Source: Pseudovibrio sp. Alg231-02 (GTDB lineage Bacteria > Pseudomonadota > Alphaproteobacteria > Rhizobiales > Stappiaceae). From it: a stretch of DNA of 64,000 nucleotides. Positions within the stretch are counted from its first letter, which is position 1, and the number at the start of each line of letters is the position of its first letter. The position numbers and the translations under genes were made by a program. The notes below the pieces were generated by a model. That model saw nothing but the letters and a program-made list of their open reading frames with translations, did no database searches and had not been told where the DNA came from. The stretch is from contig NZ_FREX01000004.1 of NCBI RefSeq assembly GCF_900143565.1, forward strand, positions 186,001 to 250,000. The letters are read 5' to 3'. Shown here in pieces: positions 53,493 to 63,590 of the stretch.

Positions 53493-54560
53493 ATGGGGAA
53501 CCAGCCGGTTCGCGTTGCCATTCTGGGCACAGGTCGTATTTCGGATTTGCATGCCATTGAGTATAAGCAGAACCCGAAGGGCAAGATTGTTGCCTTGTGT
53601 GATCAAAACGTAAAACAGGCCCAGTCTCAGGCAGAGGCATGGGGCGTTGATGACCCGTTCATCAGCGATGATTACAGAGAGATTCTGGCCCGTCCGGATG
53701 TCGATCTGGTAGAGATTCTGCTGCCACACCACTTGCACCTGCAAGCCGCACTGGATGCCATCGCAGCTGGCAAGATGGTTTCGCTTCAAAAGCCCATGTG
53801 TATGAACATGGAGCAGGCTGACATCCTTGTTGAAGCCGCAGAAAGCTATGACCGCCCTTTTAAGATCTTCGAAAACTTCATCTTCCATCCCCCAGTGCTG
53901 AAAGCCAAAGAGCTGGTGGATGCAGGCGCGATTGGAGACCCGATTTCCATCCGCATCAAATCCAACCCGGGCAAGAGTAAAACCGCCTGGAAAGTGCCTG
54001 CTGCTGCCAACGCATGGCGGCAGATGAAGGACATGGCAGGTGGCGGCCCGCTGGTGTTTGACGACGGGCACCACAAGTTCGCGCTCGCTTGGCATTTTAT
54101 GGGCATGCCGTCTGACGTGCACGCCTTTATCGGTCAGACCGAAGTGTTCAAAGGCATCTATCTGGATGCTCCGTCCATGGTGTCCTTCCGGTTCCCCGGT
54201 AACAAGATCGGCAATCTGGAGGTGGTTTACTCTCCGGAGCTGGAAATCGCGACCAAGCATTACGCGCAGGATGACCGGGTTGAGATCACAGGAACGCAAG
54301 GCGTCCTCTGGATCAACTGCGGCCACGGCTCCATTGGCAACCCTGCACCACTGATTCATTACCGCGAAGGCAACGTCACCGAGTACCGCGATATCTATGC
54401 GGGCTGGGAGCAAAGCTTCGTCAACTCCACACGCCACTACCTTGATGCAATCACAGAAGGTGGTGACCCGATCCTGACAGCACGGCAGGGCCGTGATGTT
54501 CTCAAGTTTGCGCTGGCGGCAGAAGACTCTGCACGTACTGGCCAGACGATCAGCTTCTAA
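53493..54560 (+). CDS. Gfo/Idh/MocA-family sugar dehydrogenase
   Basis: A 355-residue NAD(P) enzyme. The Rossmann motif GTGRISDLHA is near 11-20. The family EKP motif reads SLQKPMCM near 93-100, with Gln in place of Glu. The second domain has ANAWRQMKDMAGGGPLVFDDGHHKFALAW, with the DxGxH pair usual for catalysis. It would oxidise a sugar or inositol at C1 or C3. It starts 3 bp after the IclR stop, in one operon. Confidence 0.92.
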   Translation: MGNQPVRVAILGTGRISDLHAIEYKQNPKGKIVALCDQNVKQAQSQAEAWGVDDPFISDDYREILARPDVDLVEILLPHHLHLQAALDAIAAGKMVSLQKPMCMNMEQADILVEAAESYDRPFKIFENFIFHPPVLKAKELVDAGAIGDPISIRIKSNPGKSKTAWKVPAAANAWRQMKDMAGGGPLVFDDGHHKFALAWHFMGMPSDVHAFIGQTEVFKGIYLDAPSMVSFRFPGNKIGNLEVVYSPELEIATKHYAQDDRVEITGTQGVLWINCGHGSIGNPAPLIHYREGNVTEYRDIYAGWEQSFVNSTRHYLDAITEGGDPILTARQGRDVLKFALAAEDSARTGQTISF

Positions 54561-54576
54561 GCGGCGAGGTACAGAG

Positions 54577-56451
54577 ATGTCTTTATCTGTTCCAGGCAGC
54601 ATGCAAGAGCGCGCCAATTGGCTTCAAGCCCAGGGCGGACTTGAAGCTGCCATCGCTGCAGGCCATTTCGCTGAGCAAGTAACCATGACGCTGTCTGAGG
54701 CTCTGGTTCTGGGCCTGATGCGTCAGGGCGTCACCAAGTATCTGGCAATCTTCGGCCACGGTTCTACCGAGCTGGGCGAAGTGCTGCGCGTTTATGAAGA
54801 TGCCGGCCTTGTGCGTACATGGCAGTTTCGCAATGAGGTGGAAATGGCCCATGCAGGCACGGCCCTGCGCTGGGTGTATGGCGAGGTTTGTGCGGTCGTG
54901 ACCTCCATTGGTCCCGGTGCGTTGCAAGCCATGGCAGGCTCTTTAGCTGCCGCCTCCAACGGCATTGGCCTCTATCACATCTATGGTGATGAGACGACTT
55001 TTGGCGAAGGCTACAACATGCAGCAGGTGCCAAAGCCACAGCAGGGTCTGTTCCAGCAGATCACGTCAGCCATGTCTCAGGCCTACACACTGCACACGCC
55101 AGAAGCGCTGCGCAATGCTCTGCGCATGGGTGCCAGCTGCGTCTATCATCCGTTCAAGGCAGCCCCGTTCTACCTAAACCTGCCACTCAACACCCAACCA
55201 CAAAAACTGGATATCCGGCTGGACAGTCTGCCGACTGTTCCAACCTACGAGCCAACCATTCCAGCCGTAGACCACAACTTGCTGGAAGCGGTGGAGCTTC
55301 TAAAGTCCACCAGCAAGATCGCCATCAAAGCGGGCGGCGGCTCCCGTCCGTTCGCTGAGGGACTTCGCGCCCTTGCCGAAGCCTCTGGTGCAGTGGTGGT
55401 GGAATCTCCGGGCTCTCTGGGCATCCTGCCGGATTCGCATCCGCAGAACATGCATGTGGGTGGCTCCAAAGGGTCCATCAGCGGCAATCACGCCATGCAG
55501 GAAGCGGAGCTTCTGGTCGCCATCGGCTCGCGCGCTGTGTGCCAGAGTGACTGCTCCGGTATGGGCTGGCCAAAGGCAAAACACGTCATCAACATCAACG
55601 CCGATCCGATGGATGTGCAGCACTATGCCCAGACCACGGCATTGAACGGAGACATTGGCGAGGTGGTGAAGCTTCTGCTTGCTGAGCTCGCAAAAGGTGG
55701 TGTCGCCAACAAAGCGGACTGGCTGAAAGACTGTGCTGCAAAGAAAAGCGAATGGACTGCCTTTAAGGCAGATCGCTATGCAGCAGGGCGGGTGAGTGAC
55801 CCCATGTGGGGGCAAGGGGTCCTCACCCAGCCGCAAGCCATCAAAGCCGCTTCTGACTTTTGCAAAAAACACAGTGCCATCAAGCTTTTCGACGCGGGCG
55901 ACGTGCAGGCCAATGGCTTTCAGGTGGTGGAAGATGACCGCGTCGGCGAAACCATCACCGAAACCGGAGCCTCTTATATGGGCTTTGCCGTTTCTGCACT
56001 TATCGCAGGCGGCGTGGCGGACAATGGCAAATACTCTGTCGCATTTACCGGTGACGGCTCCTTCATGATGAACCCACAAGTGCTGATCGACGGTGTAGAG
56101 CACGGCGTGCATGGCACCGTTTTAATCTTCGACAACCGCCGCATGGCTGCCATCAGCCACCTTCAGCTTGCTCAGTACGGCAAGGATTACCGCACCAATG
56201 ACGGTGTGGCTGTCGATTACATCGCCATGGCAAACGCTGTGGAAGGTGTGCTTGCGCTTTCTGGCGGAAACAGCGCGGAAGACCTGAATGAAGCACTGGA
56301 AAAAGCCAGAGCCCACGAAGGTCTCAGCGTGGTGCACGTGCCGGTTTATTACGGAGAAGATCCGGCGGGTGGCATGGGCGCTTATGGCAATTGGAACGTT
56401 GGCAACTGGTGCGATGACGTTCAGGACAAATATTTGGAAATGAGCATTTAA
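54577..56451 (+). CDS. ThDP-dependent enzyme, IolD-like (trihydroxycyclohexanedione hydrolase family)
   Basis: A 624-residue ThDP enzyme of the acetolactate-synthase superfamily. The activating Glu is in FRNEVEMAHAG near 85; the ThDP/Mg motif is TGDGSFMMN...FDNRR near 490-520. The N-terminal part (QAQGGLEAAIAAGHFAEQ, GHGSTELGEVLRVYEDAG) is typical of IolD, which opens the ring of an inositol-derived dione. No other iol gene is present, so the ring substrate may differ. The ATG at 54577 follows GCGAGG; a longer frame from 54493 overlaps the dehydrogenase. Confidence 0.85.
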   Translation: MSLSVPGSMQERANWLQAQGGLEAAIAAGHFAEQVTMTLSEALVLGLMRQGVTKYLAIFGHGSTELGEVLRVYEDAGLVRTWQFRNEVEMAHAGTALRWVYGEVCAVVTSIGPGALQAMAGSLAAASNGIGLYHIYGDETTFGEGYNMQQVPKPQQGLFQQITSAMSQAYTLHTPEALRNALRMGASCVYHPFKAAPFYLNLPLNTQPQKLDIRLDSLPTVPTYEPTIPAVDHNLLEAVELLKSTSKIAIKAGGGSRPFAEGLRALAEASGAVVVESPGSLGILPDSHPQNMHVGGSKGSISGNHAMQEAELLVAIGSRAVCQSDCSGMGWPKAKHVININADPMDVQHYAQTTALNGDIGEVVKLLLAELAKGGVANKADWLKDCAAKKSEWTAFKADRYAAGRVSDPMWGQGVLTQPQAIKAASDFCKKHSAIKLFDAGDVQANGFQVVEDDRVGETITETGASYMGFAVSALIAGGVADNGKYSVAFTGDGSFMMNPQVLIDGVEHGVHGTVLIFDNRRMAAISHLQLAQYGKDYRTNDGVAVDYIAMANAVEGVLALSGGNSAEDLNEALEKARAHEGLSVVHVPVYYGEDPAGGMGAYGNWNVGNWCDDVQDKYLEMSI

Positions 56452-56453
56452 TC

Positions 56454-57902
56454 ATGACAGATGCGAAGCTTCTTATCGGCGGAGAGTGGGCGCCAGCCAG
56501 CAACGGCGAAACCCGCGATGTACATAGCCCAGTCACTGGCAAAGTGATCGGCACCATTGCCGCTGCAAGTGCAGACGACATTGCCAGCGCTTTGAAACTG
56601 GCAAAAGACACCTTCCCGAAATGGGCCGCGGTTCCGGCATGGGAGCGCGCCAAGGTGCTGCGCAAGGCTGCTGACCTGATCCGCGAACGGACGCAGGACA
56701 TTGCCCATGTAATGTCCCTTGAAACCGGCAAACCACTGGCAGAGGCCATTGGTGAGACCGGAGCAGCAGCAGACCAGTTTGAATGGCAGGCAGAAGAAGC
56801 CAAGCGCATCTATGGTCAAACCATTCCGGGTCGCAATGCTGATGAACGCCTGACTGTAAACTACCAGCCAGTCGGTCCATCTCTGGCGCTTTCCGCCTGG
56901 AACTTCCCAGCCTTGCTGCCCGCCCGCAAAATTGCGGCAGCATTGGCAGCTGGTTGTTCTGTCATTGCCCGTCCAGCCTCTGAAGCGGCTGGCCCATGCT
57001 TTGCCATAGGGCAGGCCCTGATGGACGCTGGCCTGATGCCGGGGGCTCTGGCTATTTTGACTGGCGACAGCCGCACGCTGGCTCCAGCGCTGATCAATGC
57101 GCCTGAAATCCGCAAGGTGTCGCTGACCGGCTCTGTGCCCGTGGGCAAAGACGTGATGCGGCAGTGCGCGGATGGCATGAAGAAAGTCACCATGGAGCTG
57201 GGCGGTCATGCCCCTGTGGTCATCCATAAGGACTTTGACCCGATTGCAGCAGCCCAGAAACTGGCAGCCACCAAATTCCGCAACTGCGGACAGGTTTGCA
57301 TATCCCCAAGCCGCTTTTACGTGCACTCTTCCATCGCGAAGGAGTTCGCCGAAGAGTTCGCCCGCTATGCCAAATCTCTCGTGGTTGGTGATGGATTGGA
57401 AGACGGTGTCAACACCGGACCACTTATCCGCCAGCGCGCGGTAGACCATGCATTGCGGCTGACAGAGAATGCTATAGCAAAAGGGGCTGACCTGCTGGCA
57501 GGAGGTAAGCAGCCGGAAAACCTGCCCGATGGCAGCTTTCTTGAGCCGACGGTTCTGATGAACGTGCCGGACGATGCCGCGATCATGATTGAGGAGCCTT
57601 TCGCTCCGGTCGCCCCGATCTCCACCTTTGATGATGTGGAAGACGTAATTGAACGGGCCAACAACACCCCGTTTGGTCTGGCAGCCTACGTGTTTTCTTA
57701 CGACAGCGCTTTGGCACTCAAAACCGCTGATCGACTGGAAGCTGGCATGGTTGGCATCAACGAGACGCTCCTTGCAACTGCAGAAGCACCGTTTGGCGGC
57801 AACAAGGAAAGTGGCTTTGGCCGTGAGGGTGGTTCGCTCGGCATCATGGATTACCTCGTTCCGAAATACACCCGCCACCTGCTAATCTCCCGAGAGATCT
57901 GA
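56454..57902 (+). CDS. NAD(P)-dependent aldehyde dehydrogenase
   Basis: A 482-residue aldehyde dehydrogenase of the succinate-semialdehyde/ketoglutarate-semialdehyde type. WNFPALLPARKIAAALAAG near 143-163 is the cofactor site, ELGGHAP near 243-249 holds the catalytic Glu, and NCGQVC near 277-282 the nucleophile Cys. It starts 2 bp after the ThDP gene and its stop overlaps the next start by one base. It would oxidise an aldehyde made in the same pathway. Confidence 0.92.
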   Translation: MTDAKLLIGGEWAPASNGETRDVHSPVTGKVIGTIAAASADDIASALKLAKDTFPKWAAVPAWERAKVLRKAADLIRERTQDIAHVMSLETGKPLAEAIGETGAAADQFEWQAEEAKRIYGQTIPGRNADERLTVNYQPVGPSLALSAWNFPALLPARKIAAALAAGCSVIARPASEAAGPCFAIGQALMDAGLMPGALAILTGDSRTLAPALINAPEIRKVSLTGSVPVGKDVMRQCADGMKKVTMELGGHAPVVIHKDFDPIAAAQKLAATKFRNCGQVCISPSRFYVHSSIAKEFAEEFARYAKSLVVGDGLEDGVNTGPLIRQRAVDHALRLTENAIAKGADLLAGGKQPENLPDGSFLEPTVLMNVPDDAAIMIEEPFAPVAPISTFDDVEDVIERANNTPFGLAAYVFSYDSALALKTADRLEAGMVGINETLLATAEAPFGGNKESGFGREGGSLGIMDYLVPKYTRHLLISREI

Positions 57903-59608
57903 TGAGCAAAAAAGTACAGGGGCTGGAAAACGGCCTGACAAACTATGGCGACAAGGGCTTTGCCCGCTATTTGCGCCGTTCCTTCGCCAAGTCCATGGGC
58001 TACACGGATGCAAGTCTGGACAAGCCAATCGTCGGCATCTGTTACACCGAGAGCGGGTTCAACAACTGCCATAGACATTTCCCCGAGATGCTGGAAGCCA
58101 TCAAACGCGGCGTGCTGGCCTCCGGCGCTCTGCCGGTGCCGTTCCCGATCATGTCTCTGGGTGAGGTGTTCCTGAGCCCAACCTCCATGGTCTATCGCAA
58201 CCTGATGGCCATGGCCGTGGAGGAAATGATCACCGCACAGCCGATGGACTCCGTTGTGTTGATGGGTGGCTGTGACAAGACCGTTCCGGCCCTGCTGATG
58301 GGCGCAGCTTCCGCTGGCAAACCGGCAACCATGGTTGTGGCTGGCCCGATGATGACAGGTCGTCACAAAGGCGAGCGCCTCGGCGCTTGCACCGACTGCC
58401 GCCGTTTTTGGGCGCAATACCGCGCAGGCACCGTGGATGAGCCCGAGATCAACCAGATTGAAAGCCGATTGGCGACCACTGCAGGCACCTGCGCGGTGAT
58501 GGGCACCGCCAGCTCCATGGCCGTTATTGCCGAAATCCTTGGCATGATCCTTCCTGGCTCAGCTGGCATCCCGGCAGTGCATGCCGACCGTCTGCGTAAT
58601 TCAGAGGAAACTGGTGTTGTCGCGGCCAAAATGGCACTTTCAGAAAACGCTCTGACACCAGACAAAATCATGACCCGTGAAGCGGTCGAGAACGCTCTGC
58701 GCGTATTACTCGCCGTTTCCGGCTCTACCAACGCAATCATCCACCTGACGGCAGTTGCCGGACGTCTTGGCATCGACATTTCACTGAACCGAATGAACCA
58801 GCTTTCCGATGAGACACCTGTGGTGGTGGACCTGAAGCCGGTTGGTCAGGGGTATATGGAAGATTTCCATTCCGCTGGCGGTCTGGATGGTGTTCTGGAC
58901 GCGATCAAAGACAAAGTGCACCGCAGCCCAATCAACATTGAAGGCGTGAGCCTAGGGGATCGTCTGGATGCACCAAAGGCTGATCCGTTTGACCACAACG
59001 TGATCCGCAAAGCAGACAATCCGGTAGACCCGCAAGGCGGCCTGATCGCGCTGAGCGGCTCACTGGCACCAGATGGCGCAATCCTGAAACGTGCTGCCGC
59101 AACGCCTGAATTGCTGGAGCATGAAGGCAGGGCGGTTGTGTTTACGTCTCTGGAAGACCTAGCCAATCGCATTGACGACCCTGATCTGGACATCAACGCA
59201 GATGACGTCATGGTGTTGCAAAACGCAGGCCCGCGCAGTCCATCTGGCATGCCGGAAGCAGGCTATCTGCCAATCCCGAAGAAGCTGGCTCGTGATGGAG
59301 TGAAGGATATGGTCCGTATTTCCGATGCCCGCATGAGCGGCACAGCCTTCGGTACCATCGTGCTGCATGTAACGCCGGAGGCAGATTTGGGCGGGCCGCT
59401 AGCATTGGTACAAAACGGCGATCGCGTTCGCCTCTCTGCCAAGGCCAAAAGCATCGACCTGTTGGTTTCAGAGGAAGAATTGGAACGTCGCCGCGCGGTC
59501 TTCACCTCACCAAACCCGGAACCAGCCCGCGGCTATAAGCAGCTTTACCACAACACGGTTTTGCCAGCGACCAAGGGATGCGATTTCGACTTTTTACAGA
59601 AGGTCTGA
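57902..59608 (+). CDS. IlvD/Edd-family sugar-acid dehydratase
   Basis: A 568-residue Fe-S dehydratase. Cluster Cys are likely in FNNCHRHFPE near 55, GGCDKTVPALLM near 122 and ACTDC near 160-164; GTCAVMGTASSM near 195 is conserved. DADGLRNS-type region reads HADRLRNSEETG. This branch (arabinonate/xylonate/gluconate dehydratases) removes water from aldonic acids to give 2-keto-3-deoxy acids. It is the last gene of the operon and overlaps the aldehyde dehydrogenase (TGATG). Confidence 0.92.
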   Translation: MSKKVQGLENGLTNYGDKGFARYLRRSFAKSMGYTDASLDKPIVGICYTESGFNNCHRHFPEMLEAIKRGVLASGALPVPFPIMSLGEVFLSPTSMVYRNLMAMAVEEMITAQPMDSVVLMGGCDKTVPALLMGAASAGKPATMVVAGPMMTGRHKGERLGACTDCRRFWAQYRAGTVDEPEINQIESRLATTAGTCAVMGTASSMAVIAEILGMILPGSAGIPAVHADRLRNSEETGVVAAKMALSENALTPDKIMTREAVENALRVLLAVSGSTNAIIHLTAVAGRLGIDISLNRMNQLSDETPVVVDLKPVGQGYMEDFHSAGGLDGVLDAIKDKVHRSPINIEGVSLGDRLDAPKADPFDHNVIRKADNPVDPQGGLIALSGSLAPDGAILKRAAATPELLEHEGRAVVFTSLEDLANRIDDPDLDINADDVMVLQNAGPRSPSGMPEAGYLPIPKKLARDGVKDMVRISDARMSGTAFGTIVLHVTPEADLGGPLALVQNGDRVRLSAKAKSIDLLVSEEELERRRAVFTSPNPEPARGYKQLYHNTVLPATKGCDFDFLQKV

Positions 59609-59663
59609 GCACATTTATACACGCGAGTGGGCAGGGTTTCTCTGCTCACTCCTCAGCGCTGAG

Positions 59664-60764
59664 TCACGCAATTTCAGCTTGTTTTGAAGCGCTGGCGATT
59701 GTGCGCAGATTACTCATTTCTGAGGAGGTTGGAGACGCACCAGACGGCAGGCGAACTCCCGGCAAAGTGCACACATCTAACATCTCTTTCACCACACCTC
59801 TGAACCGGATCCACTCCACCACATCTCCTGTGGCAAGGTTGATGACCTGCACTCCGCACCATGGGTCCGCATCGCGTTTCTTCAATTCCTCATCCAACGG
59901 CAGGCCTTTGAATGAACCGTCACGCGGCAAGGAGAGGCCAACGATGGCGTGATTGTTGTGAAACGCCAGTCCGCGTGCGAACCCCGGCAGGAAACAACGC
60001 GGCTGAAAGGTGCCACTGGCAAGATCAATAGTACCAAGATAGCCCGTGCCTGAGTTAACCACCCACAGCTCACCCTTATGCCAACGCGGTGAGTGCGGCA
60101 TGGAGAGTTTTTCGGTAATGACCTCATTGCTGGCAATATCGATCAGGCAGCCGCCTTCCTCCCGGCGATCCCGCCACCCGTTGATCACATCAGCCCGGCT
60201 GACCATGGTTACATAGGCTGGCTTACCATTCCTAAGCGCAATGCCATTCAGATGACATCGATCCTCAGCAGCGTATTTGGAGATGAAATCAGGGGTCCAC
60301 CAAGGGGCAAACGAGTGGATGGGATGCAAGGTTGAGAGACAGGAGTACATGGTGTTTGCAAAGACGATACTGCCATCGTCCAGGGCCACGATGTCATGAA
60401 TGTCCAGATCCCCCGTCGTATGCGCAACGCGAGGCACATAATACTTATCCGCATCTCCCACACGCTGGTCTTGTTCCAGAATGTTCTCAAACCGGATCAC
60501 TTGATTGGCTGTGCCGAGGATCAATCGTTGCGGTTCTGCCCAAAGGCCCATGGCACGGCCCGTGCCGATGGCATGAAAATGAATACCGCCACTGGGTTTG
60601 ACGCCAACCAGAAATAACTGCCCTGTTTGATAGGAGGAAATGGCAAGCGAGACCTGATTGGTGCTGAGCCAGATCGCCATGCCACGAGAACACGAGATAT
60701 CGTTAGGCTCCAACCGCGCCACTGGCTCTGCATTTTGCGCAGGGTTGTGTGTTGAACCAGCCAT
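59664..60764 (-). CDS. TIGR03032-type beta-propeller-like protein
   Basis: A 366-residue protein without signal peptide. RGMAIWLSTNQVSLAISSYQTGQLFLVG near the start, DIHDIVALDDGSIVFANTMYSCL near 125 and SMPHSPRWHKGELWVVNSGTGYLG near 220-243 are features I know from the TIGR03032 family, often near glycosyl- or sulfotransferase genes. The repeated short strands suggest a propeller. The function is not known. It converges on the dehydratase gene with a 55-bp gap. Confidence 0.8.
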   Translation of the reverse strand: MAGSTHNPAQNAEPVARLEPNDISCSRGMAIWLSTNQVSLAISSYQTGQLFLVGVKPSGGIHFHAIGTGRAMGLWAEPQRLILGTANQVIRFENILEQDQRVGDADKYYVPRVAHTTGDLDIHDIVALDDGSIVFANTMYSCLSTLHPIHSFAPWWTPDFISKYAAEDRCHLNGIALRNGKPAYVTMVSRADVINGWRDRREEGGCLIDIASNEVITEKLSMPHSPRWHKGELWVVNSGTGYLGTIDLASGTFQPRCFLPGFARGLAFHNNHAIVGLSLPRDGSFKGLPLDEELKKRDADPWCGVQVINLATGDVVEWIRFRGVVKEMLDVCTLPGVRLPSGASPTSSEMSNLRTIASASKQAEIA

Positions 60765-60863
60765 CTCATCCCCTTTTAGATTACGCTTGTAACAATCTGG
60801 GACTATAGGCCCATCTCGCAGGAGGGGCCTCAGCGAGTTATGAGGGTTCGATATCTATGAGGC

Positions 60864-63590
60864 TTAGAATTTGATCGTAAAATCTAACTCGATGACATGA
60901 ATGGTCGCGTTGTCACCAAACTGGCCATTGTATTCTGCATTTACAAAAAGGTTGTCAGCAGCGCGGGCATCAAGGCCAACTTCCAGCTCAAATGCATCCT
61001 GCGAGATTGGTGCCCCATCCACTCCAAAGGCAGTGCTGCCCGCAAAGGCCAGCAAGGCAGAAGGATCAACATCTCCATAGGCGTGGCGCCAGCTGAGGGC
61101 TGCATTGACGTTGAACAAGTCATAGACGTTATAAGCACCCCGCACACCCAGATTGGTGAAGGTGCTATCAAAACTGCCGCCTTGTTTCGTCAAGGCCGCT
61201 GTTCCGCCATTCTCCGCAAAGCCGTCTGTGTGTACGTCGATATAGGAAACACCAAGGAAAGGCTCAAATGCGAACGCCTCCATAACAGGAAACTCATAGT
61301 TGGCTTCAGCATAAAACTGCCAACCACGGCCTTTATAGCTGCTGTACTCACGCTCGTTGATGGTCGAGAAGTCCACCGTTCGCGACCCTTCAAGGAAGTG
61401 CCAGTTGTAAATACCCGCCAGAACAAAACCGATATCTTTGGCCACCGTCTCTCCATAGATGCCGATGGACCATGTTGTCGCGGAGCCGCTGGAGGAGCGC
61501 GCATCTTGCTTCACGTTGGTGCGGCCATAACCACCCAGAACACCTGCAAGCGTTTCCTCGGCAAATTCCCGGTCATACCCAAAGAGTAAACCGCCCAGAC
61601 TGTTGTCCAATGACGCGGTATCACTGGTTCCAAACGTGTTGGACCATGCCCCGTAACCAATGCCCCAGAAGTCGTTTCGGCGATCTTCTTCCGGCTCTGT
61701 GGGATCTTCCGGAGCAAGCGCCGCTGTCACGGAACCAAGTGAGGCGTCTGCATTGCGGATACGGTTGTTGATCAAGGCCATCCGGCGGTAATTGTTCTCA
61801 ACCAAGGCTCCCTGAATGGAGGCATAGATTTCACCGGAAAGATCATCATAGGCCGCCCGCGCCTCAGCTCCATTGGAAAGCCCAAGTATTGCCTGTGGGA
61901 GGGGTGCAGAAAGTGGCAAGCTGTCCAAGCCAACACACGCTGCCGAGCGTTGGTTTTCCGTATCAGCCAAACCGCAGAAGTTGCTGGCAAGTTCTGCCGC
62001 GCTGAGTGTGACCGTGGTTGCGCCGTAGTTCAACGTCCAGTCAATGAACAAGGTATCTTCCACACTGTCAAACGTTCCAGTGATACCGCCAGCCGCATCA
62101 ACAATGGTAAAGGTACCAACAGGTGCAAACGTTGCTCCGCTGGTTCGCACTACACCGCCATTCAACGTGCCATCACCGGAAACATCCAATGTATCGCTTG
62201 CAGTCATTCCCGCATTGAACGTGACGATATAGGTCCCATTGGCATCATTTTGGAAGTCACCTGTGATATCTGTTTCCTGAACAACATCATCTCCCCCTGG
62301 AGAGAGAATACCGGTGTTGGTGAGTAAATTACCTGCACCCAGAATGACCTCATCCCCTGAGTTAAACCTTGCTCCACTCAGGTTGTTGAACGCGTTGGTG
62401 CCCGCATCTAAGTCGATGCCATTGGTTGACGTGAGCGTGCCAGAGTTGTTGATCGTGTCATCCCCAGTCCCGCCTTTAATGTCGTCAACAACGCCTGAAA
62501 TTGCGTTGGTACCAGTCAGGGTAAACGTCGTGTCACCGACTGTCTGAATGTTAATGCCAAACGATTGTGCATTGATGGTGCTGTCTGTCAGGTTAACCTG
62601 AAAACTATTCGCCGGATTATTTCCGTCGGCAACCAATATCCCATCCGAGTTTGTACCATTAGCGTTGATCGTTCCGCTGTGTGTTACAGTCGCGGTGTTC
62701 TCGGAGTACACCATGATACCATGCGCAGCGTTACCACCTGTGGTGATGGTACCATTTTGGTCGATCGTAACCGCTCCAACGCCACGAGCACGAGCAAAAA
62801 TACCATGCGAGCCGATACCGGATGTGGTCAACGTTCCAACATGCGTGATGCCAACATCTCCCGTCCCATCAGATCGTGCAAACAAGGCTGTACTTGATCC
62901 GTCCGTTGTGTCGACATTACCGGTCTGCGTGATGGTTATGGCACCTGTACTGCCACCTTGCGTGGTCGCATAGATCCCTTGAGCATAGTAATTGCCAGTA
63001 TTGTTGATATCACCGGTATGGGTGATCGTGATCTCTTCAGACAAAACGACTTCAATGCCTCGGCTGTAATAGCCATCCGTTGTAATATCACCGGTATGTG
63101 TGATTGTTACTACATCAGCGTTCCTCACCTCAACACCAGAGGCGTATTGGCTTATTGTCTGAATACCACCATTGTGCGTGATGGAGACATCACCAGCAAC
63201 AGGCTCTACCTCAATCGCGTTCCGGCCATCTGTCGAGATGATAAAATCACCTGTATCACTGTTGATCGTGATATCGCCGTTGGATTCAAACAGAATACCT
63301 GGAAGAAAAAAGGAGGGTGTGATGTTTGTCGTTACGTTTTCGATGATCAGATTAGTGTAAGTTCCGCCTGCTCCCCCATCGATATCAACCCCAACCGACA
63401 AGTCACCTGAACAGGTCACCGTCGATCCATTGATAGAGCACTGGGGTTGAGGCGACACAGATTGTGCGCGAGCTGGCATGATTGCCACGCTCGGCAACAC
63501 AATGATGGCCGTAGATAGAAGAAGAGATTGATAGAGACCGCCGGTGTTCAACATCCGTGCAGGTCTGAAAGATGTGACAACGCCGCTCAT
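60864..63590 (-). CDS. autotransporter with beta-helical passenger
   Basis: A 908-residue type V secreted protein. The N-terminal signal is long (about 43 residues, ending MPARAQS). The passenger, about 45-560, has repeats of the form ITHTGDITT-x-GYYSRGIEV, then ITITQTGNVDTT, about 22-27 residues each, which predicts a beta-helix. A Cys pair (NFCGLAD, SAACVGLD) precedes the barrel. The C-terminal 270 residues (from WGIGYGAWSN) form the translocating barrel and end in LDFTIKF. No enzymatic motif is seen. GAGG precedes the ATG at 63590; a Met at residue 13 is also possible. Confidence 0.9.
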   Translation of the reverse strand: MSGVVTSFRPARMLNTGGLYQSLLLSTAIIVLPSVAIMPARAQSVSPQPQCSINGSTVTCSGDLSVGVDIDGGAGGTYTNLIIENVTTNITPSFFLPGILFESNGDITINSDTGDFIISTDGRNAIEVEPVAGDVSITHNGGIQTISQYASGVEVRNADVVTITHTGDITTDGYYSRGIEVVLSEEITITHTGDINNTGNYYAQGIYATTQGGSTGAITITQTGNVDTTDGSSTALFARSDGTGDVGITHVGTLTTSGIGSHGIFARARGVGAVTIDQNGTITTGGNAAHGIMVYSENTATVTHSGTINANGTNSDGILVADGNNPANSFQVNLTDSTINAQSFGINIQTVGDTTFTLTGTNAISGVVDDIKGGTGDDTINNSGTLTSTNGIDLDAGTNAFNNLSGARFNSGDEVILGAGNLLTNTGILSPGGDDVVQETDITGDFQNDANGTYIVTFNAGMTASDTLDVSGDGTLNGGVVRTSGATFAPVGTFTIVDAAGGITGTFDSVEDTLFIDWTLNYGATTVTLSAAELASNFCGLADTENQRSAACVGLDSLPLSAPLPQAILGLSNGAEARAAYDDLSGEIYASIQGALVENNYRRMALINNRIRNADASLGSVTAALAPEDPTEPEEDRRNDFWGIGYGAWSNTFGTSDTASLDNSLGGLLFGYDREFAEETLAGVLGGYGRTNVKQDARSSSGSATTWSIGIYGETVAKDIGFVLAGIYNWHFLEGSRTVDFSTINEREYSSYKGRGWQFYAEANYEFPVMEAFAFEPFLGVSYIDVHTDGFAENGGTAALTKQGGSFDSTFTNLGVRGAYNVYDLFNVNAALSWRHAYGDVDPSALLAFAGSTAFGVDGAPISQDAFELEVGLDARAADNLFVNAEYNGQFGDNATIHVIELDFTIKF

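Noticed and set aside
53406-54617. 403-codon open frame antisense to the Gfo/Idh/MocA gene
   Set aside because: Same reason; no recognisable domain, and the sense gene is tightly packed in an operon.
56448-57878. 476-codon open frame antisense to the aldehyde dehydrogenase
   Set aside because: It mirrors the ALDH gene almost exactly, which is a usual by-product of biased codon use; the sense protein has all catalytic motifs.
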